From Lachnoclostridium sp. An14 (GTDB taxonomy: Bacteria > Bacillota > Clostridia > Lachnospirales > Lachnospiraceae), in assembly GCF_002160755.1 (NCBI RefSeq), contig NZ_NFLE01000002.1, positions 145,094-209,093 on the forward strand: a stretch of 64,000 bases of DNA, written 5' to 3'. Shown here in pieces: positions 17,523 to 27,160 of this stretch. Position numbers and translations under genes: made by a program. Below the pieces are notes generated by a model. It was not told the DNA's origin. It did not search any database and worked only from the letters and a program-made list of their open reading frames with translations. Each line of letters starts with the position of its first letter. Position 1 is the first letter of the stretch.

Positions 17523-19106
17523 TCAAAACAGGGGAAACCGTTCCCTCGTCCCGTTTTCTCCCGTCACCTCCAGCTCCAGATCCTGGAACCGGCCGGTATC
17601 GGACACCAGCCTGCTCTGGCCGTCCTCCATCCCCATCTGTACCTGATGCTCCGCCTCCAGCTCCTCCAGGGTCTCCAGCATCTGAAACCCGTCGTCTGTG
17701 CGGTACAGCTCCTGACTGTCCAAAAGCAGCAGATACCCATGTCCCTCCAGCCGCTGGCCATCCTCTAAAAATCCCATGGCTATGGAATTCCCGCTGTCCT
17801 TTACCACAAACTGTATCTCTGCGTCTCTGTCTTTGGCGGCGGCGCCATCCCCGTCCCCATACAGCTCTCCGTACCGCTCATCCACTCCTGCCATATCCAC
17901 CGAAATCAACTGCCGAAACCCGCTGTCCCCGTCTCCCTGGAGCACAAATACTCCTTGGGGCCCGTGAAACACCAGCAGTCCTTCCTCCCCCGGTCCCCCG
18001 GAACCGGCCGCGTCCAGCACGATCCCATCCGCCAGCGTTGTCCCGTCCCAGACAGCGGCCTCATAGGGCACCGGCTCCTCTCCGCCAGCCAGCTTTCCCG
18101 CCACAAATATGGAAGTAGGCCCGTCCGCCCCTCCGATGACAGTCACCGCCGGGGCGCTCTCCGTCCCCTGGGGACTGGTGAGCAGCCCGCAGCCCGCCAA
18201 CGCCGTGCACAGCAGGGCCGCCACATTCACCGCCGCAGCAGGACGCCGAAAGGACAGCACCCGTTTCATCCTGGCCTTCGTATGGCTCTCTCCAAAGGCC
18301 GGAACCTGCAAAATCCCGCTTTTTCGTTTCGCGAAGGACAGCAGGGCACCAGCGTAGCCTTTCCTTCCTTCCAAATCCATATCTCTTACCACCCTTTCGT
18401 CACAGCACATCTCCATATCCCGACACATTTCCCGGAAACTCACCCACGCCAGGGGCTGGAACCAGTGTACCGCCGTGATCAGAAAACAGACCGCCTTCAC
18501 CAGATGGTCCCCGCGGGCGATATGGGCACGCTCGTGGAGCAGGATATAGGAAAGCTCCTTCTCCCCGATCCCGTAAGGCAGCACGATCACTGGCCGCACC
18601 AGCCCCATCACCACCGGCACATCCGTCCACTCCGACCACAGTACCCGATCCTCTCCCGGCACAGCCACTCCCGTCCGCACCTTCACCGCAAACCGCAGAT
18701 ACCGCCACAGCTGTACTCCCACGCACAGGATGGCGCCCGCCACCCACACGGCTCCCAGCGCTGCCAGCAGAATCTGCAGCGGATTGGCCGAGGCAGTCGG
18801 AACCGGGGCCAGGCTGCCGGACAATACGGGATTTACCGCCTGGTCGATAAGGCCGATCCCCGTGTCCACCGCTGGCTCTAAATCATATACTATATCCTTT
18901 GCCACCGACTCCCGGTTCACCGGAAACAGGCTGAAGGCCGTCTCCAGAGCAAAGGGACAGGCAAACCGCCAAAACACCGCCAGCCACAGCACATAGGAAT
19001 AGATCCTCGGCAGTTTCCGCAGAAACAGCCGCAGAACCAGCACCACCACAGCCGCCGCCCCGCCGGCGATGGTCATATTCAGCACCGTGATAAACCAGTC
19101 AGTCAT
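17523..19106 (-). CDS. M56-family (BlaR1/MecR1-like) membrane sensor protease
   Basis: 527 residues. Four N-terminal membrane helices (about 8-30, 38-58, 108-130 and after the catalytic site) surround a zinc protease motif HERAH near residue 190, followed by DMEMCCDERVV, which is typical of BlaR1/MecR1 M56 peptidases. The C-terminal extracytoplasmic part, after a helix near 300, is not a penicillin-binding domain. It starts with the curious VIGGADGPTSIFV motif and continues beta-rich, so the signal is probably not a beta-lactam. Its ATG overlaps the stop of the BlaI-like repressor by 8 nt, so the pair is translationally coupled. By family analogy, signal binding triggers proteolysis that inactivates the repressor. 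Confidence 0.88.
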   Translation of the reverse strand: MTDWFITVLNMTIAGGAAAVVVLVLRLFLRKLPRIYSYVLWLAVFWRFACPFALETAFSLFPVNRESVAKDIVYDLEPAVDTGIGLIDQAVNPVLSGSLAPVPTASANPLQILLAALGAVWVAGAILCVGVQLWRYLRFAVKVRTGVAVPGEDRVLWSEWTDVPVVMGLVRPVIVLPYGIGEKELSYILLHERAHIARGDHLVKAVCFLITAVHWFQPLAWVSFREMCRDMEMCCDERVVRDMDLEGRKGYAGALLSFAKRKSGILQVPAFGESHTKARMKRVLSFRRPAAAVNVAALLCTALAGCGLLTSPQGTESAPAVTVIGGADGPTSIFVAGKLAGGEEPVPYEAAVWDGTTLADGIVLDAAGSGGPGEEGLLVFHGPQGVFVLQGDGDSGFRQLISVDMAGVDERYGELYGDGDGAAAKDRDAEIQFVVKDSGNSIAMGFLEDGQRLEGHGYLLLLDSQELYRTDDGFQMLETLEELEAEHQVQMGMEDGQSRLVSDTGRFQDLELEVTGENGTRERFPLF

Positions 19107-19464
19107 CCTCCACCGCCTCCTCGATCATCCGCTGCAGCTCCTCCGCCTCCTCCCTGGTCAGTTTCCGATCCTTTAAAAACGCCGTCAGAAACGCCGGAAG
19201 GGAGCCTCCAAAATTCCGATTTAACAGCTCCTCACTCTCGTACTTTCCCACATCCACCTTCTGAACCAGAGCCGTCACCACCGCCTGGTCATTTTTTAAA
19301 AATCCCCGCTCCGCCAGCTTTTTCAGCACCGTATAGCTGGTGGATTTCTTCCATCCCAGCTGATACGCCGCCAGACGGGCCAGCTCGGTGGAACGCACCG
19401 GCTGTTTCTCCCACACCAGATCCATAAAGCGGTATTCGCTCTCGTAAAGTTTCAGTTCCTCCAT
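19099..19464 (-). CDS. BlaI/MecI-family repressor
   Basis: 121 residues from ATG (MEELKLYESEYRF), 6-7 nt after GGAGAG. A winged helix typical of BlaI (TELARLAAYQLGWKKSTSYTVLKKLAERGFL) spans about 25-60, followed by a helical dimerisation region. The protein is the usual size for the family. Two dyads lie just upstream of the gene and are likely its own operators, so the pair is autoregulated. Downstream it overlaps the M56 protease that should inactivate it. Confidence 0.92.
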   Translation of the reverse strand: MEELKLYESEYRFMDLVWEKQPVRSTELARLAAYQLGWKKSTSYTVLKKLAERGFLKNDQAVVTALVQKVDVGKYESEELLNRNFGGSLPAFLTAFLKDRKLTREEAEELQRMIEEAVEDD

Positions 19465-19587
19465 GGCCGCTCTCCTTTCCCTGTTCCCCGGAATAGCCGT
19501 TTCCCCTATATCAAGGTCCCCTCGGGATAACCGTTTCAGCCCACATCCATTTTTACAGCCTAAGAGGATCCATAACACAGCCAAAAA

Positions 19588-19635
19588 GGTCTATCCTGAT
19601 CGACCTATCCTTACGATAAGTCTATCACAATAGAC
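19588..19635 (-). promoter_or_regulatory. BlaI-type double operator and promoter
   Basis: Two dyads lie three helical turns apart: GTCTAT(4)ATAGAC at 19620-19635, perfect, and GGTCTATC(2)GATCGACC-like at 19588-19605, imperfect. A candidate minus-strand promoter TTGTGG-N17-TAGACT places its -10 inside the perfect dyad, so repressor binding would block polymerase. Confidence 0.7.
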
Positions 19636-19727
19636 CTCTTTCCACAAGAAAAACTTTCTTACATTTTTCCGTCACATTTTCCGTCAGGCAGTCCCCCTTT
19701 GCCCTGCCGTCCATTTCCCCGCAGACG

Positions 19728-20756
19728 CTACCCCTTTCTCCCCGTGACCTTCTCCCACACCGCAAAAGGCGCCTCCGAAAGCCACTGGAAAGCGCCGTAC
19801 ACCGGCCCCCAGGCCAGGACGGCAGACAGGGCCACGCAGCCCGCCATCATAAGGAGCACCTGGGCCTTGGAGTGGACGTTTAAGAAACGATACAGGTCAA
19901 AATACTGGCACAGGTCCCGGATCAGCCGGTGCAGCACGTACACGGAAAGCGTCCGCTGCCCCAATTTCGTGAGAAATGGCAGGCGCCGGTCCGGCAGAAA
20001 AGCGATCAGCCCGAAGGAGAGCGCCCCAGCCGCCCCGTAGCAGATCAGGCGGATCAGCCAGCACAGGGAGTACAGCTCCGGCGAGAACCGGTCGTACATC
20101 GCCCCGTAAACCGCCAGCCGGTAGGGCTCCAGAAAATCATAGGTTCCCAGAAAAATCCCCGCCCCCACCAGGGCGCCCAAAATCACCGCCGCGGCACGCC
20201 GTCCCCCGAAACAAAGCCCTTTCAGCTCACGGCCCGTAAAGAAATACCCCATAAAAAAGAAGGGGGCGAAGGCAAACACCCGGTCTGCCGCCAGGAAATC
20301 CCCCAGACCGCTGCCGGCATAGCCCCCCGCCAATCCCACCGCCAAAGCCAGGGCCAAAGACACCCATTTCCCCAGGCGGCTGCACAGAGGGATAAACAGA
20401 TACCAGAGCAGCAAAGCCAGCAGATACCAGGGTGCCCCGCTCTCGTGGAACAAATCCACCCTCCAGCCGATCTGGCCCTCCAAAAGCCCCTCCGTCACGT
20501 GTACCCCCAGCTCAAACAGCAGGTACAGCCACGCCAGCCTGGCAAGTTTCCCCCACTTAAACCGCCCGTCCCGGTACACTCCCTTCGCCAGATAGCCGGA
20601 AATAAAGATAAAGCAGGGCATATGAAAGGTGTAGATCAGATACTGGCTGTTGGTGGTAAACCTGGTGGTGGAAATAGGCAGGAGAAAATGGCCGATCACC
20701 ACCAGGATGATCAGAACCCCCTTCACGTTGTCAATTCGGTAATTTCTAGGTGCCAT
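19728..20756 (-). CDS. acyltransferase-3 family membrane protein
   Basis: 342 residues from ATG (MAPRNYRIDNVKG), after AAGGAA. The opening RIDNVKGVLIILVVIGHFL with its conserved His, then FHMPCFIFISGYL, is diagnostic of acyltransferase-3 (OafA/NodX type) proteins. About ten membrane helices are visible. Such enzymes move acyl groups onto cell-surface sugars or similar acceptors; the substrate cannot be told here. It stands alone between the blaI pair and the phosphoglucomutase, with a dispersed repeat copy upstream. Confidence 0.85.
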   Translation of the reverse strand: MAPRNYRIDNVKGVLIILVVIGHFLLPISTTRFTTNSQYLIYTFHMPCFIFISGYLAKGVYRDGRFKWGKLARLAWLYLLFELGVHVTEGLLEGQIGWRVDLFHESGAPWYLLALLLWYLFIPLCSRLGKWVSLALALAVGLAGGYAGSGLGDFLAADRVFAFAPFFFMGYFFTGRELKGLCFGGRRAAAVILGALVGAGIFLGTYDFLEPYRLAVYGAMYDRFSPELYSLCWLIRLICYGAAGALSFGLIAFLPDRRLPFLTKLGQRTLSVYVLHRLIRDLCQYFDLYRFLNVHSKAQVLLMMAGCVALSAVLAWGPVYGAFQWLSEAPFAVWEKVTGRKG

Positions 20757-20774
20757 GACCGTTCCTTTCCATAT

Positions 20775-20885
20775 AAAAAGTGTGCGCCGCAGCCATCCTC
20801 CCATGCGCAGAGTACGCATCCGCCGGGAACTTTCACCCGCCGCAGGCTCTTATGCCATAGGGCCCCCGGTTTCCTATGCACAAGC
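20775..20885 (+). repeat. intergenic repeat family, copy B
   Basis: Contains GTGTGCGCCGCAGCCATCCT, then GCGCAGAGTACGCATCCGCC, CGCCGCAGGCTCTTATGCCA and CGGTTTCCTATG. It matches the other copies in order but has lost part of the first GC-rich arm. Confidence 0.65.
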
Positions 20886-20951
20886 AAAAGGAAGGCGCTG
20901 CCAGCCTCCGGGAAATCCTGTGCCCTGCAGCGCCCCATATTTGTCAATTCC

Positions 20952-22688
20952 TTACATCATTTTGTCTACCATAGCCATCACAGCGTCGCCCAGCTCTTTG
21001 GACTTCTGCTCGCCGTCAGCTAAGGAAGTTCCCTTCACGCCGTAGTAGAACTTGATTTTCGGCTCCGTTCCGGACGGTCTCACGCATACCCAGGCGCCGC
21101 CCTCCATGTCGTAGTACAGCACGTTGGAAGAAGGAAGTCCGGTGGGTTTCACCTCTCCGGTGGCCATATCCTTGATGGTGTCGGCCTTGTAGTCCCTTGC
21201 GGAAACCACCTTGTAGCCGCCGATCTCCGCCGGCGTATTGTTTCTCAAATGCTCCATGATGGCCTGGATCTTTGCCAGTCCCTCGATGCCGGACAGTCCG
21301 ATGGACTTCACCGCATCCAGGCAGTAGCCGTACTTCTCGTACATCTCTACCATGGCATCCCACAGGGTCATGTTCTTGGTCTTATAGTAAGCGGCGGCCT
21401 CACAGAGGGCAACGGTGGCGGAAACCGCGTCCTTGTCCCTTGCGTAGGTGCCGATCAGGCAGCCGTAGCTCTCCTCCATTCCAAACAGGTAGGTGCCCTT
21501 TCCGGTGTGCTCGTTCTTTAACACCTGCTGGCCGATCCACTTAAATCCGGTGAGAACCTCGATAAGCTCCACACCGTAAGCCTTTGCCACCTCGTCGATT
21601 AAGTTGGTGGAAACGATGGATTTTACCACCTGTCCATCCTCCGGGATCAGGTTTCTGGCCTTCTTCTGGCTGAGCACGTACTCACAGAGAAGGGATCCGG
21701 ACATATTTCCGGTGAGCGGGATGTAGTCGCCGGACTTGCTGTCCTTTACGTATACACCGAGACGGTCCGCATCCGGGTCTGTGGCCAGCACCAGGTCTGC
21801 GTCCTGCTCCTTCGCCAGCTTCAGTCCCAGCTCGAAAGCCTCCTTGGACTCTGGGTTCGGGTAGCTCACCGTGGGGAAGTTGCCGTCCGGCAGCTCCTGC
21901 TCCGGAACTACGGTCACATGGGTAAATCCGATCTCCTTTAAGGCTCTGCGCACCGGCAGGTTTCCCGTTCCGTGGAGAGGGGTGTACACGATCTTGATGC
22001 TGTCCTGCATCTGGTCGATGGCATCCTGGTTCACCACCTGGGCCTTTACCTGGGCGATGTATTTATCGTCAATGTCTGCGCCGATAATCTGATATTTTCC
22101 AGCCTTCACTGCCTCGTCCACGGTGGTGGTCTTTACGGTGGAGAGATCCTCGATGGCCAGCACTTCCTCCGTCACGCCCTTGTCGTGAGGCGGGGTAAAC
22201 TGCGCGCCGTCCTCCCAGTATACCTTGTAGCCGTTATACTCCGGCGGGTTGTGGCTGGCGGTGATGTTGATGCCGGCGATACAGCCCAGCTCACGGACAG
22301 CGAAGGAAAGCTCCGGGGTGGGACGCAGGGACTCAAACTTGTAAGCCTTGATGCCGTTGGCAGCCAGGGTCAGAGCCGCTTCCTCCGCGAACTCCGGGGA
22401 CATATGGCGGGAGTCAAAGGCGATGGCAACTCCCTTGTCCGCTCCGCCCTGCTTGATAATGTAATTGGCAAGGCCCTGGGTAGCGCGGCGGACTACATAG
22501 ATATTCATGCGGTTGATACCGGCTCCGATGATGCCTCTCAGTCCGGCGGTGCCGAACTCCAGGTCCATATAAAAGCGCTCTTTGATCTCGTTCTCATTTC
22601 CGGCGATGGCTTTTAACTCATCCTTCGTCTTTTCGTCAAAATATGGATTGCTCAGCCATTCTTCATAAATTTTCATGTAATCTTTCAT
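20952..22688 (-). CDS. pgcA: phosphoglucomutase/phospho-sugar mutase
   Basis: 578 residues, the usual length for the Gram-positive alpha-phosphoglucomutase family. ATG (MKDYMKIYEEWL) is preceded by AGGAGGAG. The active-site serine loop is TASHNPPEYNGYKVYW, the Mg-binding loop DPDADRLG, the sugar-binding loop GMEESYG, and the phosphate-binding loop RPSGTEPKIKFY. It interconverts glucose-1-P and glucose-6-P (or related sugar phosphates), linking glycolysis to polysaccharide and envelope precursor synthesis in the cytosol. A 190-bp gap with strong hairpins separates it from the upstream cotS-like gene. Confidence 0.95.
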   Translation of the reverse strand: MKDYMKIYEEWLSNPYFDEKTKDELKAIAGNENEIKERFYMDLEFGTAGLRGIIGAGINRMNIYVVRRATQGLANYIIKQGGADKGVAIAFDSRHMSPEFAEEAALTLAANGIKAYKFESLRPTPELSFAVRELGCIAGINITASHNPPEYNGYKVYWEDGAQFTPPHDKGVTEEVLAIEDLSTVKTTTVDEAVKAGKYQIIGADIDDKYIAQVKAQVVNQDAIDQMQDSIKIVYTPLHGTGNLPVRRALKEIGFTHVTVVPEQELPDGNFPTVSYPNPESKEAFELGLKLAKEQDADLVLATDPDADRLGVYVKDSKSGDYIPLTGNMSGSLLCEYVLSQKKARNLIPEDGQVVKSIVSTNLIDEVAKAYGVELIEVLTGFKWIGQQVLKNEHTGKGTYLFGMEESYGCLIGTYARDKDAVSATVALCEAAAYYKTKNMTLWDAMVEMYEKYGYCLDAVKSIGLSGIEGLAKIQAIMEHLRNNTPAEIGGYKVVSARDYKADTIKDMATGEVKPTGLPSSNVLYYDMEGGAWVCVRPSGTEPKIKFYYGVKGTSLADGEQKSKELGDAVMAMVDKMM

Positions 22689-22763
22689 TGTTGCTGTCTC
22701 CTCCTGAATCCCGCTTGGCTCGCGGAAAAATTTTTCTGCCGGCAAAACGCGCTTTTCCACGCG

Positions 22764-22825
22764 CAGGGGGACAGCAGTAAATCCGTCTGCATCCAGGCAC
22801 ACGCAGATTTACCGCTGCCCCCCTG
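22764..22825 (-). terminator. long hairpin between cotS-like and pgcA
   Basis: CAGGGGGACAGCAGTAAATC pairs with GATTTACCGCTGCCCCCCTG (20-bp arms, few mismatches). A second small hairpin CGCGTGGAAAAGCGCG with TTTT follows on the minus strand. Together they probably end the cotS-like transcript before pgcA. Confidence 0.6.
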
Positions 22826-22880
22826 CACAGCTCATCACCGACGTGGATATTATACAACATTTTGCACAAAAAAGGAAGTA

Positions 22881-23861
22881 TCAACCGCCAATCTGCCGTA
22901 AAAAATTCCATCGTTTTTCTTCCTGTTCTTCCAGTTTTTCCAATTTTTCGATGTTTCTCTCCGGAATCCAGGCTTTGTTGGCATTGTAATAAAAATTGAT
23001 CTGTTTCCAGTATTTCTCCGGATAGAGAAAGAGATAGTACAGGCACTCCCGCTCCCGCCCGGAAAAGGGCAGGGAACGCTGGTAAATGTCCAGCACCGAC
23101 ATCCCCAGGGCGCTGTTCCAGTCGTGTTTTTCCATCACCTTCCGCAGAAAATGATAGAGGTCCGTCACCTGGACGCCCATGTGCATCCGGTTAAATTCGA
23201 TGAAGGCGATGCCGCGGCCGGTCATCAGAAGATGGTGCTGATCCAGATCCCCGTGGCACAAAAAAAGAGCCTGGTCCTTCTCCTCTGTGAAAATCCGTCC
23301 CATGCCCTCAGCCGCCGTTTTGGCCTGCTCGTAAAATTTCCCGAACCCGGAAATCACCTGCAGCTCAAAGCCGGTCTTTCGCCGCTTGCCCCGGACAAAG
23401 TTCCGGGCGCGCCAGAGCTCCTGGTTGTGGCGGCGCATCTCTCCCGCCAGGGACTCCCCCAGAATGGAGCCCATGCTCCACTCCTCCTTAAAGGGCAGCT
23501 CCCGCAGCACCCGGTGCAGGGCCGCGATCCGCTCTGCCGCCTGGAGCACCTCCCTGGTGTCCTTTATGCTGCACTCCCGGTCGGGAAACCAGTCCTTCAC
23601 AATATATCTGGTGCCGTCGCCGGCGATGGAAAGGAGCCCGTCCTCCCGGTTGCGCACACAGCGATCCACGGGGATGCGGGCCCTCTCCGCCACAGCTTTC
23701 AGCACCTCGTCCTCAAATTCCAGGCGCCGGACCGTCCCCCGGTATTCCTTTACCAGTTTCAGGCCATGGTCGGTCTCGCAGAGCCACGCGCCTCTGCCCT
23801 TCCTGGCCGACAACAGCTCCAGATCATATTGCTGCAGAATTTCCATATATTTCTCGTTCAC
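22881..23861 (-). CDS. CotS-family spore-coat-type kinase-fold protein
   Basis: 326 residues. The layout fits the CotS family of aminoglycoside-phosphotransferase-like proteins found in spore formers: an N-terminal lobe with LKLVKEYRG and VKDWFPDRE, then the catalytic-loop motif CHGDLDQHHLL at about 217-227, then FIEFNRMHMG and DLYHFLRKVMEKHDW. Unlike most kinases, the Asp of the metal-binding loop reads IEFN. This may be degenerate or family-typical. It is likely a cytosolic or spore-coat protein. The gene follows cca at 84 nt on the same strand. Confidence 0.82.
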   Translation of the reverse strand: MNEKYMEILQQYDLELLSARKGRGAWLCETDHGLKLVKEYRGTVRRLEFEDEVLKAVAERARIPVDRCVRNREDGLLSIAGDGTRYIVKDWFPDRECSIKDTREVLQAAERIAALHRVLRELPFKEEWSMGSILGESLAGEMRRHNQELWRARNFVRGKRRKTGFELQVISGFGKFYEQAKTAAEGMGRIFTEEKDQALFLCHGDLDQHHLLMTGRGIAFIEFNRMHMGVQVTDLYHFLRKVMEKHDWNSALGMSVLDIYQRSLPFSGRERECLYYLFLYPEKYWKQINFYYNANKAWIPERNIEKLEKLEEQEEKRWNFLRQIGG

Positions 23862-23945
23862 GGCTGCCCCTCCACATTCCTCTTGTTTCCCGCGGGCAGG
23901 ACTCTCCTGTCCGGCTACTTCTAGGGTATGTGGCTGGGCGGCCTT

Positions 23946-25154
23946 TTAGAATCGCAGGAGGTATTCTTTTGTGTTGTGCTCCGGATTCTTTAATACCTCG
24001 TCCAGCATCCTGGCGAGCCGTTCCCCGATCTGGGGGCCCGGTTTCTCCCCGGCCGCGATCAGGTCTCTCCCCGTCACCGCCAGAGTCTTTAGGGAAATGC
24101 AGTCCCCGTCCCGCCGGATCTCCTCCGCCAGGGCCTTCAGCGTCTCCGTCTCCTCCGGAGTGTCCGTGCCAGACGCACACCGGAACTCCAGCAGGCTGTC
24201 AAACATCTGGGCGTCCATGGCACTCATGGCTTTGCGCACCTCATATTTGTCCGGAGGAAGGGGACGGTTCCACCAGCTCACTAAGAGCTTTGCCCTGGAA
24301 ATGGTGTCGTTGTCCAGTTTCAGCTCCTTTAAGATCTGTTCCGTCTTTCCCCCATCCAACCGCCGCAGGAAGGCTGCCCAGCGGACGGCTTTCTCCGGGG
24401 AAAACTCCGGGGTCAGGAAGTTTCGTGGGCGGGAGGAACCGCCGGAGCCCTCCATCCCCGGATCTCCCGCCTCCGCGAAGTGGTCGCTTACGTAGGCGGC
24501 GATCCCTGTCTCAAATACCAGGCTCATCCGCTGGGGATGGGGGGATTTTAACAGTTTCGTCAGCTCCACCTGGATCCGCTCCTTGCTCACGTGAACCAGG
24601 TTGGGGGCGATCTGTCTCACCGCCGCCATGGTCTCCTCCTCGATGTCAAAGCCCAGCTGGGCGGAAAAGCGGATGGCCCGCAGAATCCGCAGGGCGTCCT
24701 CCGTAAACCGGTCCTCTGCCCGTCCCACGCAGCGGATGATCCCTCGTTTCAGATCCTCCATGCCGCCGAACTCGTCCACAATCCCGGTTTTGTGGCTGTA
24801 GGCCATGGCGTTGATGGTGAAGTCCCGGCGCTTTAAATCCTCGGTCAGATTGGCGGTAAACTCCACGCTCTTTGGGTGCCTGCCGTCCTCGTACTCCCCG
24901 TCAATGCGGTAGGTGGTGACCTCGTAGCCCTGCCGGTTTTCCAGGACCGTCACCGTCCCGTGCTGGATGCCGGTGTCGATGGTCCTGCGAAACAGGGCTT
25001 TCACCTGCTCCGGACGGGCGGAGGTGGTGATGTCCCAGTCCTCCGGCGTCCGGCCAAGAAGGGTGTCCCGCACGCAGCCGCCCACAGCGTAGGCCTCAAA
25101 CCCGGCCGTCTCCAGGGTGTCAATGATCCGTTCTACTGCCTGAGGGATCTCCAT
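23946..25154 (-). CDS. cca: CCA tRNA nucleotidyltransferase
   Basis: 402 residues. Its ATG overlaps the proS stop codon in TAATG, so translation is coupled. The class II nucleotidyltransferase head is clear: YAVGGCVRDTLLGRTPEDWDI (G-G-x-x-R-D and the metal-binding DxD), then RRDFTINAMAY, LRILRAIRFSAQLGFDIE and RIQVELTKLL. It adds or repairs the 3' CCA of tRNAs. This fits the window's tRNA-Gly, which has no encoded CCA. The C-terminal half lacks an obvious HD motif. Confidence 0.94.
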   Translation of the reverse strand: MEIPQAVERIIDTLETAGFEAYAVGGCVRDTLLGRTPEDWDITTSARPEQVKALFRRTIDTGIQHGTVTVLENRQGYEVTTYRIDGEYEDGRHPKSVEFTANLTEDLKRRDFTINAMAYSHKTGIVDEFGGMEDLKRGIIRCVGRAEDRFTEDALRILRAIRFSAQLGFDIEEETMAAVRQIAPNLVHVSKERIQVELTKLLKSPHPQRMSLVFETGIAAYVSDHFAEAGDPGMEGSGGSSRPRNFLTPEFSPEKAVRWAAFLRRLDGGKTEQILKELKLDNDTISRAKLLVSWWNRPLPPDKYEVRKAMSAMDAQMFDSLLEFRCASGTDTPEETETLKALAEEIRRDGDCISLKTLAVTGRDLIAAGEKPGPQIGERLARMLDEVLKNPEHNTKEYLLRF

Positions 25155-26587
25155 TAATACGCCTTCCCCCAATATACCATCTTCGTGGCCGGTTTTCCGC
25201 AGCACACGCACTTATCGGAAATCTGCTCCTGAGCGAAGGGCATACAGCGGGAAGTGGCGCCTGTCAGCTCCTTGATCTTGTCCTCGCACTCCTGGCAGCC
25301 GCACCACATGGCCTTCACAAAGCCCGGTTTCTCCTCCACGGTCTTCTCAAACTCCTCCAGAGTCGTAGCGGTGTAGGTGTGGGCATCCCGGTGAGTTCTC
25401 GCTCTCTCCAGCAGGTTTGCCTGGATCTCGTCTAACAGCTCGCCCACCTTCGTCTCCAGCTCAGAGAGGGCCACTGTAACCTTCTCGTGGGTATCGCGGC
25501 GAACCAGGATGGCCTGTCCGTTTTCAATGTCTCTCGGCCCGATCTCCACCCGCACCGGAATTCCACGCATCTCGGACTCGCTGAACTTCCAGCCCGGGCT
25601 CTTGTCGGAATCGTCCACCTTTACGCGGAAGTTGGACAGTACGCCCTTTAACTCAAAGGCCTTGTCCAGCACGCCCGCCTTCTGCTGCTGAATGGGCACG
25701 ATCACCACCTGGGTGGGAGCGATGGCCGGCGGGAGCACCAGGCCGTTGTTGTCGCCGTGCACCATGATGATGGCGCCGATGAGACGGGTGGTCATGCCCC
25801 AGGAGGTCTGGTGAACGTATTTTAACTTATTGTCCTTGTCGGAGAACTGGATGCCGAAGGCCTTGGCGAAACCGTCGCCGAAGTTGTGGCTGGTTCCGGA
25901 CTGGAGAGCCTTGCCGTCGTGCATCAGCGCCTCGATGGTGTAGGTGGCTTCCGCCCCCGCGAATTTCTCCTTGTCCGTCTTGCGGCCGCGGATCACTGGC
26001 ATGGCCAGCACCTGCTCGCAGAAATCGGCGTACAGGTTCAGCATCTGGATGGTTCTCTCCTCTGCCTCCTCCGCCGTGGCGTGGGCGGTGTGGCCCTCCT
26101 GCCATAAGAACTCTCTGGAACGGAGGAACGGACGGGTCGTTTTCTCCCAGCGCACTACGGAGCACCACTGATTGTAGAGTTTCGGCAGGTCACGGTAGGA
26201 ATGGATGTCCCTGGCGTAGAAATCGCAGAACAGCGTCTCTGACGTGGGGCGGACACACATTCTCTCCTGCAGGGGCTCCAGGCCGCCGTGGGTCACCCAG
26301 GCCACCTCCGGCGCAAACCCTTCCACGTGGTCCTTCTCCTTCTGAAGCAGGCTCTCCGGGATGAACATGGGCATATACACATTCTGCACTCCCGTCTCCT
26401 TAAACCGCTTGTCCAGCTCCTTCTGGATGTTCTCCCAGATGGCGTAGCCGTCCGGCTTGATCACCATGCAGCCCTTTACGCTGGAGTAGTCGATCAGCTC
26501 TGCCTTTTTCACCACATCCGTATACCACTGGGCAAAATCCTCCTCCATGGACGTGATGGCTTCCACTAATTTCTTGTCGTTTGCCAT
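25154..26587 (-). CDS. proS: prolyl-tRNA synthetase (short, archaeal/eukaryote-like type)
   Basis: 477 residues, the length of ProS type 3, which lacks the bacterial editing insertion. Class II motifs are visible: [62 protein letters not shown] and [17 protein letters not shown]. The C-terminal zinc-type end has [21 protein letters not shown], and terminal Tyr (GKAY), as expected. An AAGGAG site precedes ATG. It is controlled by a T-box leader and is followed by cca in the same transcript. Confidence 0.96.
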   Translation of the reverse strand: MANDKKLVEAITSMEEDFAQWYTDVVKKAELIDYSSVKGCMVIKPDGYAIWENIQKELDKRFKETGVQNVYMPMFIPESLLQKEKDHVEGFAPEVAWVTHGGLEPLQERMCVRPTSETLFCDFYARDIHSYRDLPKLYNQWCSVVRWEKTTRPFLRSREFLWQEGHTAHATAEEAEERTIQMLNLYADFCEQVLAMPVIRGRKTDKEKFAGAEATYTIEALMHDGKALQSGTSHNFGDGFAKAFGIQFSDKDNKLKYVHQTSWGMTTRLIGAIIMVHGDNNGLVLPPAIAPTQVVIVPIQQQKAGVLDKAFELKGVLSNFRVKVDDSDKSPGWKFSESEMRGIPVRVEIGPRDIENGQAILVRRDTHEKVTVALSELETKVGELLDEIQANLLERARTHRDAHTYTATTLEEFEKTVEEKPGFVKAMWCGCQECEDKIKELTGATSRCMPFAQEQISDKCVCCGKPATKMVYWGKAY

Positions 26588-26778
26588 GATTGTTCTCCTT
26601 TTCTTCTTTCTTCCTGATAATGAATTTTGAATTGCAGGCGGGGGCGGAGAGATCCGCTTTTGTTTTCCTGCGCGGAATGCTCATCTGTTTCCCTGATACC
26701 GGGCTGGTCTCAGCATCAAAAACTCTCCCGCAGGCAAGCCCGCATCGGATTTTTGATCCTGAACCCCTGGTATCAAGC

Positions 26779-27040
26779 AAAAAGAGCGCCCCAGCCCCCT
26801 CTCTGCAAAAAAGGGACCGAAACGCTCGGCGGTACCACCCAATTTAGCGGCGCGTCCGGCTCCTTCGGGAATTTTCCCGGTTCCTTCTGCCCGCTCACCT
26901 CATGATCCGTTAACGCCGGGATACGCCGCATTCCTCATGCGGGGCTCCAAGGCCGGTTCAGTATTCAGGGACACGGAAACCTCTCACCAAACGGCCTCCT
27001 CTCTGGATGTGTGTAAATACCTACTATTCCTTTTCACTGC
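26779..27040 (-). promoter_or_regulatory. T-box leader controlling proS
   Basis: On the minus strand the leader ends with the T-box core GGGTGGTACCGCC (26826-26843). A terminator stem follows (GAGCG...CGCTC, 26784-26827) with a T5 tract at 26779-26783. Upstream lie the GAGAGG/GGTGAGAGG Stem I elements and a TCATGAGGTGAGCGGG stem. A GAACCGG segment near 26950 offers a Pro codon CCG as specifier candidate. Uncharged tRNA-Pro should stabilise the antiterminator and turn on proS-cca. The 5' boundary is approximate. Confidence 0.88.
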
Positions 27041-27160
27041 CTTTGTCTTTTGTAGGTTGATTCTACGCCATTTTCTGCCGGTTGTCAACCGCTGTTTCCC
27101 GGTTAAATGGGGATACGCCCGAAAGGGCGATAAAACGTGCCCGCTCCCAGCTGCAGTGTC

